Source of the DNA: Tetragonia tetragonoides
Lineage: Eukaryota; Streptophyta; Magnoliopsida; Caryophyllales; Aizoaceae
DNA length: 64,000 nt
Assembly (NCBI GenBank): GCA_038025085.1
Contig: CM076144.1
Coordinates: 19,165,501 to 19,229,500 of the forward strand
Direction of reading: 5' to 3'
Under the pieces are notes generated by a model. The model was not told the origin of the DNA and did not search any database. It saw only the letters and a program-made list of their open reading frames with translations. The position numbers were made by a program, and so were the translations under genes. Positions 22,801-33,220 of the stretch are shown here, piece by piece (positions within the stretch are counted from its first letter, which is position 1; each line of letters opens with the position of its first letter).

Positions 22801-24668
22801 ATACATGGTTGTTGGTCATAAATATACACTTGTTTCTAATAAAATAAAATTTTCTCATCTGAAATCATTTTTAGAATTATATGTTCCTAATTATTTGGTA
22901 ACTATATATTAGGGACAATCTTTTACTTTTTTAGGAAAAAATAAAGAGGGTATGAGAATCCCTTTTACCAATGCTTAACAACATCAATTAAAAAATCGTA
23001 TATTGGGACATATGATCAATTAGGTTGAGTAATTCAGGATAAAAAAAAAATATTATCGAAAATCCATGATGTACGTTATTATCCAATAGTAGTTTAACAC
23101 TACTCTCTTTTCATTATGTTATGAATTGTCACAAAGTATTAGTTGTTGTATGGAAAAAATAAGGTTGGCATTCGTAGAGAGATTTAAGTTTTAACAATAA
23201 AAAATAATGAACTTATTGGACAAGTATTTTGACAATAATACCTCAAGAGTCTTAAGACATGGACTAATAATGCATTGAATCGCTAGATGAGGTATCACAA
23301 TTACTGTAACACTTCATCACCATATAGTGTATTGTTGCTATACAACAACCAAATAATCCAAACAAATGATCTCATAGTGGTCATTCATTTTCATTTTGTC
23401 TATATCCTATACCCTATACCCTAAACTATTTACTTAGGAACAAAAACCAATTGAAATCTTTACATGAAAATCTATATAGCAACTATGAGAGGATAATTAT
23501 TTATTTAGGGACAATGATGAATAAAACTTATGTCTTCAAAGAAAGTGAGTACTTCAATTTGAAACGAGTCAAAGTAAAGTGAAAAGTTTAATGTGGGACG
23601 AGTAGAGTATTTGTTTTTCCTTAATAGTTCTAGGCAAATTTAAGCCTTGTTCTAGAAAAACACCCGAAAATTTAGGGTAAAAATTAATATAGGTTGGGGT
23701 ATGATTAAATTTACCTTGTACAAGCAATTCTTTTGACGCTCAAGCATCAATATGCGTCGTACTGGCAATTCTTTATTACTCAATTAAAAAGTTTTTCTCT
23801 ATCAAATAACTAACATTTTAAATTATCTACATTGCATATTACGTCTCATAGTAGTATTAAATTATTTTAAGATAAGGTAATATCTATTCCTATATCCCCA
23901 TAAGAATGGTTTTATTATTGTAATAGTTAAAATTACCTAATTTGTTACTCATGAAACAACTCATTGGTTTCATATCATTAATAAATATTATGTCTTGTGC
24001 TATATATGTAATCTAGTATTGGGCCAACATTAAATTAGAATTAGAAAAATTCTATATTAGAAATTGAAGAAGACAATTTATGTAAATAATAATAATGCTA
24101 AGGTAGAAACTAATCAAAATTTTTGGCAAAAGTCATATTGTGATCACTACAAAATTGGCAAAGTTATAACTCTTTTTAAATATCCCCATAATAATAAAAA
24201 AACAAAAATGTAACATGACTTGGAAAAGAAAAGAAAAAAGAGAAAGAAATTGGGTGTGTAGATATGTTACAAAATTACTATTATGAGTTTGTGGTCATTA
24301 CAACTTTGCAAAGTTCTAACATTGTCCATGAACATTTATGCACGATGAAATAAATTGGCTAATGTGAGAAATAAAAATTTACCACCCAAATAATGAGATA
24401 GAGGAATTGAATTCCCTTACCAAAAAATAAACATAGAGGGTTCTTAATTTATTAGTTGCCAAATGACAATTAATTAGTATCAAATGCATATTTTCAGTTT
24501 CTTAACAAAAATTAAACATAAAGCGTTATTAATTTATTAGTTGACAAATGACAATTAATTAGTATCAAATTCATAATGTGGATTTCATGTCATCGTCCCC
24601 ACGAAAGCTCAACCCATTTTCTAGAACCCAACCGCCCTCACCGCATGTCATCATTCTGATTCATCTTT

Positions 24669-24902
24669 CTACTCTTGTTCATCCATATGCAACTGCCAAT
24701 TTATTGGGCTCGCCGAAAATAATGCATCCTGCCGAGATGAGGAAATAAATTCTCCATTCAAGTTCACCAAATTAGCCAATAGATCACCACTATTAAGATT
24801 CAACCTCATAAGAAGTGATCTCCATTTGGTCGCCGGAGATCCGAGCTCCTGGATGCACTCTCCAAAGTGGTAAGAGGTGGGAGACAACATTGGAGAGTTC
24901 AC
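24669..24902 (-). other. Unassigned 77-codon open frame in the AT-rich element
   Basis: The minus strand encodes MNSPMLSPTSYHFGECIQEL.. ending NWQLHMDEQE. Codon use looks more gene-like than the surrounding AT-rich DNA (ELGSPATKWRSLLMRLNLNS, FISSSRQDALFSASPINW), so it might be an exon captured by the transposon. I do not recognise the protein, and chance cannot be excluded. Confidence 0.25.
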
Positions 24903-25328
24903 CGGAGGAAAGTGGGTGATAAAGGAGAGAGAAAATATTGGGTTAATTATTGAAAAACTAACATTGAGATTTTGTGGAGAAATTAGTTAATTAATTTTTG
25001 ATTTTTCTCCTAACTTATTACTGTACACTTTTTGATTTTGATATTTTTAAAACTTTTTTTATTATTATGTGAGGAAAATGACATAAATGAGGGGTAAAAA
25101 GACAAAACATAAAATGAGGGGTAAAAATGACAAATCATGCAAAGTAGTAAGAGAGAGAAAATAGTGGGCTATTCATTGTCATTCCCCACCCCTCCCCCCC
25201 TTCTGAGTTATATTCCCTCCCATCAAACAAACTTTTCCCTCCATTACTACTTGTACCTTTCCACGTGTCAGTCTCTCATTAATTGAAAAAATTGGTGTGT
25301 TGTACACCTAGTGTTTGGCTAACAAGGC

Positions 25329-26034
25329 CATGGTTCAGAGTATAAACAACCCTAATTTAATTAAAACACCACCATGGCGAGAGTAGCTCACGATCCCTAA
25401 AAAGCCTTTTCTGACCAAAAAAAGGGGTAAAATGACCACAATTACCTTGTGTACGTATGCATATAATACATGTAACTTTAGTATTTTGGATTTTAGGATG
25501 TATGTATGATTAGGAGAGGTCAATACAATACATTTACATAGTTCGAGGCGGGTATAGCCACTAGGCCAATGGCCAAGGCCTAATTGATTGGCCTTAATCC
25601 AGATTAGCTAAAAGGGTTGAAGGATAATCTAAACTTGATAATTATGTCATTAGGCAAACAGTTTGAAGAAATTAATTAAGAAAACATGGTGAAATTCACC
25701 CAAAAAAATAAAATAAAATAAGATACAGAAAACATGGTGAAATTCATTTCACATGGACCTGCAGGGGAGGACCTAGTACGGGGCATTAGAATCACGAGCA
25801 CCCAGTTATTTTAGGAAAATTGCTAAAATACCCTTTTTTTTTGGAAATTATTGCTAAAGTAACTTAACAATTTAGTTTTGGCACCCATATTATTTAATAA
25901 TTTAATTTTAGCACCCATATTATTAGTTTTCTAGATTCATCGTTGTCTCACTGTGTACCTGAAAGCTTTGCACTGAATTCCAAATGTCAATATGAGGGAC
26001 TGTACGTAGATTGAGCCAAATAGACGAAACTTTC
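25329..26034. repeat. Direct repeat R2 (706 bp), partner of 19064-19788
   Basis: This is the second copy of R, starting CATGGTTCAGAGTATAAAC and ending GACGAAACTTTC, with its own MITE copy at 25762-25953. The shared sequence begins within a base or two of the end of the inverted-end element, and in R1 it stops exactly where that element begins. Confidence 0.88.
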
Positions 26035-27395
26035 AGTTGGTTGTGAAGCCGCTATCCACTGTAGGAGAGTCTAAGTTGACAATATGCTAAGAAAAGCAAA
26101 AAAGAACAATAAAATAAAAGGAAAAGGGCAGAAGATGTATACATCGAGAAAATTTTATGAGATGAAACCGTCAAAGAGTATGAAATATACGTTGTCTGGC
26201 TTTTGCACATTTTAACGCTCAAGCAATGAACAAGAGACAGCCAACAATACATGCGGGGTTGCTTTGCTTGCATATTGGTGTGCTTTATCTAGTCTTACAT
26301 GCGAAGAATAATTCCAAGAAATGTAACGGGTACTATCTCATTTTCCAACATATAGCAAGGACTAGAAATGTTGGACAAGGTGATCAAAAAAAAAAAAAGA
26401 AATGTTGGACAAGACCCTCAAAAAAAAGAAATTAAATAAATAAATAAATAAATAAAAAGTATCAAAGAGTAGAAACCTGTAAAAATTACAAAGGAGAATC
26501 AAAATATGGTTCCAGGTAACAAGATAAATTACCCTTTTTTTTAGAAGCAACAATAATTCACTCATATTCCCGGTGTTCAGTATTTATAGATGTAACAATT
26601 GAAAATTGGTTTTTTTATTCCATTTGTTAAAGGGATGCTGGAGAGACACCCTTTGAATACTTAAGACTCTAAAGAGTTAGCAATTAGCGAGAGTATCGAC
26701 GTATAGTGGTGAGTATGGACCTCCGTTGATCATGTTATGCTCACCCATGATAACCTTTGCCATAATATATATTGTGTTTATCAATTATCGTATCTTTTGT
26801 TTTACGAGTGTCACTCCTTGTAAAGCATTTTTAAATCCTACACCCTTCATTTAGATTTATTTTTATATTGGATATTACATATTTTTCAAGATAACACTTT
26901 GACCATGAGTAAATAATTATAGAAATAATAAAACTTATAAAAATATGATGTTCTGTTTAAATACTTTAATTTTTAATGAAACTAACAAGACTATATTGGA
27001 TCACCTCGGGTTTATTTTATTTTACTACAAATTAATACTCACCTATGATACCCTTTGCCACAATGCTATGGTACTGTTTCAAAGTATATTTGATATTGTT
27101 TATATCTATACCAAAATAAATATGTCCTTAGAAACCTAGTTATCTTCAATGTTTTATTAAAAGTAGAACTCCAAAATTGAAGGATCCACAACAACATTTC
27201 AGTTTAAAGAGGGCATTTTAAAACACCCTATTTGGTCAAAAAAACTCTCTATTAGGCAAAGAGGGCAATTTTTAAAATGCCCTTAAAATGTCCTATTTGT
27301 CTTAGGTTATTAAGGCATTTTTTAAAAAACGCCCTATTTAAGAAGAAACAAAAAGGACATTTTTGCATATTTAAGAAGTAAATATATGTGTTGGC
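26035..27395. other. AT-rich intergenic DNA with microsatellite
   Basis: No gene is seen. It holds poly-A runs at 26388 and 26420 and an (AAAT)n run at 26434-26456. At about 27200-27340 short copies of GGGCATTTTAAAA/CACCCTATTTG occur in both directions and may be a small foldback element, but I could not define its ends. Confidence 0.5.
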
Positions 27396-27758
27396 TTGAG
27401 CTGTGTTACGTGTAACTTGTTTGACGAAACCCATTATCCGGGTTTGCACTTTCCACCAAGTATTAGGCAGCAAGTGTGCCATTTTATCCATCTCCCCATG
27501 CCACCAGTTAACTGGGATGATCAATGTGATCAAAGGGAGCTCAAATCTGTTACGATCGAGTTCATCCCAGCAACATTCGATTTGCAAAGAATAGCAGCTA
27601 TAGCATACATCAACCATGTATGGATCTCTAGAAATCATGCCATTTTCAGGAATGATCAGCACAGTGTTGAGCAGGTTGTCGTGAAGATAATGTCCGAGTT
27701 AAAAGTTCAGTTAAGCTTGGTTGTGAGAATCAAGGGTACCAGGAAAAACCGCGATTAG
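27396..27758 (+). pseudogene. LINE ORF2 C-terminal tail
   Basis: The plus strand reads MSCVTCNLFDETHYPGLHF.., PMPPVNWDDQ, and then RIAAIAYINHVWISRNHAIF and VEQVVVKIMSELKVQLSLVV, ending RIKGTRKNRD before a stop. The block AIAYxxHVWxxRN followed by VVxxIxxEL is typical of the end of plant L1-type ORF2 after the zf-RVT domain. No reverse transcriptase lies upstream, so this is a 5'-truncated LINE insertion. Its 3' UTR probably extends some way past 27760; I cannot fix the poly-A end. Confidence 0.7.
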
Positions 27759-28309
27759 TGCAGACAAATGGGCATAGCCCCAGAGTTCACCGAGAAGGTA
27801 TCTAGCTGATGCTTTATAGCATAGCTTTTTGTTTGGTGATTCAGTTTTGTAAAGGTGGATAAATTTTGTACATCCCCGGTTTTGTTTTGCTAGTTTCTTC
27901 TGTAAACACCATTTGAGCAAGTAGTCATATTTTGTGATCGTAGCACAAACACCCAGTTTATTAGGCAGAATAACAATAACCTGAGCAAGGCATCGTGGGC
28001 TACCGCCTGTCTCACAGAATGAGTTCCGGAAGCAAGTCCGATTTTTGATAGACAGACCTAAAGTTAACAGATACCATACCATACTACTAAATTCCATAAC
28101 AAATCCAGATAAACTGCAGACACAATTGGAAATGGCAATTGTCCATAACATCTGAAATATTTTACGACTGTATGTTAGTGGTATAGGGTAGTACACAACA
28201 GTATAGTAGCTTCGAACAATTTTCATACAAGAAATTAGATACAAAATACGCAACCAAAAAAGTAGATATAGAATAGATAGGTGAACGAGATCTTAGGAAA
28301 ATTTTAGCC

Positions 28310-28882
28310 TTATGATTTGTCAATTTGGTTGAGCTTGCCAAGGCCAGTGCAACGAGGACATACAATCTGAGGTAGATCCTTGCGAGCAGCATTTGCCTTC
28401 AGCGTCGCTCCTGATTTCCTAATGAAACCCGCCCCATCACATTCTGGGCAGCTGTAACAAAAATCATTTTCAATACTTGCTCATATTCAAGATCACAAGT
28501 CAACTGTGGAATTTTGAAATGACCCACAACAGCAGAGAAACGATGTTCCTGAATCCTGAACTATCTAATCATTTTCGACGGCAAAAAGAGAAAGACAGGC
28601 AAACAGGGAGAGAGCGAGGGAGAGAGAGCGAGAGAGAGAGAGTGCTTACGTATCCTTGCGAGAGAAGAAAGCGGGAAAGGCGGTTCCGATCAATGCCACA
28701 GTGGCTGCACCAACAAACAAGTAAGTTGTGCTGTCAGAGGATAAGTCTCCTACTGCTGCGGTTACAGACAGACTCCTTTTGCGGTGTCTGATTGGAAAAA
28801 CTGTGACACCTGCAGATGACCTGCTGATCGTTGCTGTCGGCATCAATGGGTTAATCAGAAACTGGGACTCGAGAGAAGCCAT
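28310..28882 (-). CDS. Small DnaJ-type zinc-finger protein, predicted plastid membrane protein, two exons
   Basis: Exon 1 (28650-28882) and exon 2 (28310-28451) splice at GTAAGC..TTACAG to give 124 residues. Residues 1-42 look like a chloroplast transit peptide (Ser/Thr/Arg-rich, no acidic cluster: ATISRSSAGVTVFPIRHRKR). Residues 53-73 form one membrane segment (TYLFVGAATVALIGTAFPAF). Residues 79-124 hold a single pair of DnaJ-type zinc motifs, CPECDGAG (79-86) and CPRCTGLG (109-116), with FIRKSGATLKANAARKDLP between them, and the tail GKLNQIDKS. There is no J domain. Related small plant proteins act as thiol or folding assistants in photosynthetic complex assembly; the exact role here is inferred from the family only. 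The first ATG in frame after an upstream region with stops was chosen. The exon lengths and phases match with no lesion, so it looks functional. Confidence 0.85.
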
Positions 28883-28969
28883 CAGTTTGAAAGTGATGCA
28901 GCTTAAGAATCTGGGTTTTGGGATGTAAAGTGAAGTAAAGGAGGGTCTTTTAAGCAGAGTTAGGTTAAT

Positions 28970-28985
28970 GGATAAGGCCACGTCT
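28970..28985 (-). promoter_or_regulatory. G-box-like and I-box motifs upstream of the DnaJ-type gene
   Basis: About 90-105 nt upstream of the ATG the minus strand reads GACGTGGCCTTATCC: an ACGTGG core beside the reverse of GATAAGG. An ACGT-core element next to an I-box is a common arrangement in light-regulated promoters of plastid-protein genes. A second CCTTATC occurs near 29016. Confidence 0.45.
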
Positions 28986-28999
28986 AAGATGAAGATATT

Positions 29000-29515
29000 T
29001 TGTGGTTGTTTAGATAAGGTTATTGTGCCCCACAATTCCATGAGCAACAATCACCACAAACTACAGCTTAGCTGTGTGCAAATGAATAAAAATCTGGTGG
29101 TCCAGGAAAGCAGATGTTCAGCCTAATACTTAAAACATAGAATGGACTTGTTTCTCACCCAGACTCTAATGTATGAGGTTTTTGTGACTAAGCCTAATTC
29201 AAACCACTGAAATTGCGTCTGCAGAGAACAAAGAGTAAAAGATCAAAGTATAATTCCACATTACGGATCGGTTAACAGCATATGAGTTGTAAATTAACCG
29301 AGTCCCGTGTTGGGCTAACAAGATTGCATATTGGCAACTATAAGATTTACTCCAACGATTACGTAAAATCATGATGAGCCTGTGGTTCCTCGTAGTTTTA
29401 ACATGAAATGTTTTCACAGTTATTTTAGTTCCATTGGCGGCGATTATGCAATGTACCATTGCCTGCATTTTGTTTTGTAGACAAGAATGCTCAACTTCTG
29501 ATCCCAGCGAAGAAT
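29000..29515. other. Intergenic, nothing recognised
   Basis: Upstream region of the DnaJ-type gene as far as the CACTA element. There is no convincing frame or repeat. Confidence 0.5.
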
Positions 29516-29518
29516 GTG

Positions 29519-29690
29519 CACTACTAGAAATAGGACTTATAACGACGGCTCATTTGCGACGGGAACAAAATCCAGTCGTGAGTGATACCCAATTACGACG
29601 GTGTTACAGCCCGTCGTGGCCCAATACACTGAACATAACAAGGTCCATTCATTAAATGAACAAGGCCCGTCGTAATTCTTCCCTTGACTT
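29519..29690. repeat. CACTA left terminus and subterminal repeats
   Basis: The terminal 16 bp CACTACTAGAAATAGG are followed by AACGACGG, GCGACGGGAAC, TACGACGG, CCCGTCGTGG and GCCCGTCGTAATT within 160 bp. Fewer copies are present than at the right end. Such clustered motifs are the binding sites of the accessory transposase protein in known CACTA systems. Confidence 0.85.
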
Positions 29691-32515
29691 CCCGTACTAA
29701 ACTAACGGAGAGGGAAAAAATGGTGCAAACTCAAATTCGGGAGCGAGAAACCACAGAGCGAAGCACGAAGTAGACGAAGAGAGAGAAATTAGCCACGAAG
29801 AGAGAGAAATTAGAAGCACAAAGGATTCAATCTTCAGATTTGATCTAGTTCGTGTGATTTCGCATCAAATTTAGGTAATCCATTTAAGGTATTGCATAAT
29901 TCTCTCTGTTTTCTTCTAGGTTTTGTTTCAAAATATGCGAAATTCGATTTTTTTTTTCCTTTTCCCTCACATGAATTCGCGATTGATTTAATATGAATTC
30001 TCTCTATCAATTTTGCGCTTAGGGTTTGAATTCCAAATCATTCAATGAAATTTGTCCGATTTTTTCTGGACAGTTATCAAAGAAGAAGTAGGCTAATCGG
30101 TAAGCTAATTATATGGATTATTGCTCGGTTATTAGCTCTTGATTGATATCTCTACACTAATTTTCGTCTCGATGATCACTATAAACAATCTAATCTTAAA
30201 TCTAACTAACTTTTGCGATTGTCGTTTGGAATTTCAGATGCTTCGTTTTTTTTTTTTTTCCTTCTTCCTAATATTTGCGATTTCTCAATCTCAAATCTCA
30301 CAATATATGAATTTCAGTTAAAGCAAGGCATTGTGCGTGAAATGAAGCAAATTGATAGCTACATGGATAAGGCAAACATCAATGCATTTGAATATTAGGT
30401 ATAATCTCTGTTACTTTCGTGTTCTAGGGTTTGTGGTTCAGTTTTGATCAAATTCATCCTTTTGACTTTGTTAAATAGATATTTTCATTTTCCTAATGCT
30501 ATCTGAATTGATTGAAAGTTGCAGCTCTGAATTTGATAGAAAGTTACAGCAAAAAGAAGGCAGTGAGGTCTATTTCTCATTCTTTTCGCTTTGCTGATTA
30601 GATGCTTAATTTTTAGATGTTTTATTGAATTATTGCTACAAAATGTATTGATTGCAACATCTATCTATCTTTTAATCTATTTCCTAGCTACATGGATCAG
30701 AATTGTTGCTTTGGTAAAGCTATGTATTCTGGTACCTTACAAGTTGTAGTACTTTAGCCATATAGGATTTATTGAGCTGGTATTGGCTTGTGTCTAGCTG
30801 CTGTAAACATGAATTTTCTGATTATTTACTTGCCTACATTACTTGCTGTATGAATAGTCTTGTAGACTTCTACAGATTTTGCTTCCTTTGTTGAACAAAG
30901 CTTTAGTACAGAGGACGCATGCTCAGTGTTATTGCTGTTCTATTTGAGCTGTTTGATTTAGTGGATAGTTTATTTCCTATCTTCTTTTGTTTAAAGTTTC
31001 TTCCACATAAATGTATGCTGTTACATCAGTCAGATCAGTTCTTTTGCATATTTGCAGTCTTCACTGGAGAAAGAGCACGCAGCTGCACAACCGTGCTGAT
31101 TTCCATTGGATTTCAGATCCCAAACCAGGTACTTTGAACCGTGCAAATACTCAGATTAATCCTTATGTTATGCAATATCCCTGCATATTAGATATTTGTG
31201 ATTTTTTTTTGCTTCTTTCTTTGATGGTACAGTAGTGACTCTTATATGAGATTATTTGCTGTATTTTTTATGACACCTCACTACAATGTTGCTACAACTT
31301 GCTGTATGAAAAGGTTTTGATTTGATTTAGGTATTAATTATGGTGCTACAACTTGTATTTCTAATTTATTCATCAACTATATATTAATATACCAATATGA
31401 CAGCAGAGCTCAATCCATCAACAGGATTTTTATTGCTGTTGTGATGAAGTGAGATTCATTTGATGAGTGTTCACTTGATATTGGAAGATGACGTTGACAT
31501 CTTAGAGGATATTGAGCGTGACATGGAGATGGGAAAAGGTGAGTTAACCTTAACTTGGGAAGTACTCATTTGATTAGTTAACTTTCCCCCTAACGACTTT
31601 CCTTTCAGCGTGATGAGCCGAAGCCCCTTTCAAAACTTTTGCCGGTGGGAAATCTGAAGGCGAGATTCTTTGTTAAGAGCTCTAGTAACACTCCAATAAA
31701 ATCCCTCTTGACGGCACTGATTATTGTTCTGTTTTTCGGTAGAATGCTTGCCCCAGGACTAAATTGTTTTGCACTCACATTTATACTGTCATCAACGTAT
31801 TGTTATGGATTTGAGAATTATTTAGTTCATGTAGTTGTTGGTTGTGGTGTATTTGCTTTCTCTTTCTACTGTGGTGAATGGTCACTGAGTGTAAAGTGTA
31901 AAATATGATGTTCAATCACATTTCTTCTGTAAAGCAAAGCAAGTAATTTGTTCTGTTTTCTTAGGTTGTTTTGCCATCAGTAAAGGACATAACAGATTTC
32001 CAACCACAACTCGATGAGATCTGAAAAAGCCCTGGTAAGGGGTTGGTTATAAGCGCGCTTGCCCCACCACAATCTGGACGCGACTTCAACGAGGTAAACC
32101 ACAGAACAATTTAGATGCCAGCTTACATGTGAATTCTGTAAACCATAGGACAATATACTTTACTTAGCTGTATGAATAGGCTTGTATTACTTTCTGTATG
32201 AATAGGCTTGTATGATTCCTGAAGCTCAAATTATACAGAGTGAGCAAGTTAGTAGTTAGCTTATCTGAAAATTTACCATCATTGTATTGATGGCTTGTGC
32301 AACTTTGAGTGATTAGGGGGCTTTGGTCCACACTAGCTATTGAAACATCTAGGTAGATTATGAAGTTGGAGTACTGCTAGTTTGTCTGAAATTGTTTGTG
32401 GTTGTACTGCATGTTGCACCGAAACTTGCTTGTATGCATTGGATTCAGATCACTATCCTTCGTAGCTGTAAGTTCTGTAAATTGATTGTGCCCTATGCGT
32501 CTATTGATAATTAGA
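29691..32515 (+). other. CACTA interior, left: leader-like and exon-like pieces, unassigned
   Basis: The start (29700-29880) looks like a plant 5' leader (AGAGAGAAATTAG repeated, then GATTTGATCTAG). Exon-like text with splice sites appears later: EDDVDILEDIERDMEMGK before GGTGAGTT (about 31475-31540); DEPKPLSKLLPVGNLKARFF after TTTCAG (31608); and VVLPSVKDITDFQPQLDEI after TTCTTAG (31965), followed by KGLVISAPAPPQSGRDFNE near 32095. A possible last exon, AVGLKFYVPEEFFTV then a stop, lies at 38590-38635 beyond the nested retrotransposon. There are in-frame stops. I cannot name the source gene. Confidence 0.35.
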
Positions 32516-32520
32516 TAACT

Positions 32521-33220
32521 TGATGTGAAATAAGTAACAAAACGGAAATTAACCTTTGATAGTATCACACAAAGGGATCTTGTTCAAGAATCACTCAAGA
32601 ACAACTCACGAATCACTCGTAAGGGTTTCAACCTGAATCACTCAGTTGGAGGGGTAAATACTCATGAATTCAATAATTAATCATCAAAGCACGATTTTAC
32701 AATAGCAAAGCTCTCCCCTATTTATAGACAAAGAAATCTAAAGCTATTCGGAATCCTAATCCTAGTCCGAATAGGAAACTAACTACGAAACTGACTACAA
32801 TTGTAAAACGGACTAACTAACAGTCTAATTCCTAATGGACTTCTAATACTAATAACAATCAGATTATTACTCTCCTAAACATATTCTAACTAATTAAGGG
32901 AATACTAAACGAAATCGAACTAAACAACTGATTACCTAGCGCCCAAGGCTCAAAACCGCTGGAACAGTTTCCTTGGCGCCAAGATGTACATGCTATTGTG
33001 ACGAGATGCGCTACATGTCAACCCAAGGCTTCTTCTTTTCAGCTTCTAGTCATCTTCTTGCCACTCTAACATAGTTACCTCACACTTTACCTCACGTGGC
33101 ATTATACTCTTGGCAATGAGCAGCTCAAGATCAAGCATTAACGTTTCAAGAACTTGGTTCTTGGACGTTCTTGATTCGTCGTCTTCTTGCTTGTCCTTTA
33201 ACGTACTTGCTCCTGCATCA
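32521..33220 (-). repeat. 3' LTR of the Ty3/gypsy element (700 bp)
   Basis: On the plus strand it runs from TGATGTGAAATAAG to CTCCTGCATCA and is near-identical to 37725-38385. It differs by a 43-nt insertion at 32981-33023 and a small deletion (TAACAGTCTAATT against TAACAGCTTTCCTAATT). It contains a minus-strand TATA box, CTATAAATAG, at 32718-32727. Confidence 0.95.
32981..33022 (+). repeat. 42-nt copy of integrase sequence inside the 3' LTR, inverted
   Basis: This plus-strand 42-nt segment equals the minus strand of 34164-34205, inside the integrase zinc-finger region (KDVHAIVTRCATCQ). It is absent from the other LTR, where GGCGCCCAAGGC is uninterrupted. Its direction is opposite to the integrase gene. 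Confidence 0.95.

Larger units (their letters stand above)
19789..25328. mobile_element. 5.5-kb AT-rich element with imperfect inverted ends, no transposase seen
   Basis: The left end reads TATAACACACCAAAAAATTT at about 19821; the right end, reversed, reads GTACAACACACCAATTTTTT from about 25305. Inverted similarity extends inwards (CATTATTTTCTCTCTCCTC near 19958; CACTATTTTCTCTCTCTTAC reversed near 25150). The interior is AT-rich with nested repeats: a roughly 170-bp unit around GACTCACCTATGATCACTAA (about 21333, 21504, 21672, 22550, 22728) and a unit around GTTCCTAATAAATACA..TTAGGGACAATCTTTTA (20490, 22195, 22795). The segment at 21780-22150 resembles the LTR-type sequence at 56140-56480. There is no clear target duplication. 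I infer a non-autonomous DNA transposon of MULE-like form. Confidence 0.5.

Noticed and set aside
19064..26034. LTR retrotransposon with R1 and R2 as LTRs
   Set aside because: The repeats lack TG..CA ends, priming site and TATA, and the interior has no retrotransposon coding sequence.
28477..28791. Open frame opposite the DnaJ-type gene
   Set aside because: It is antisense to exon 1 and the intron of the real gene and includes a GAGA run of the intron.
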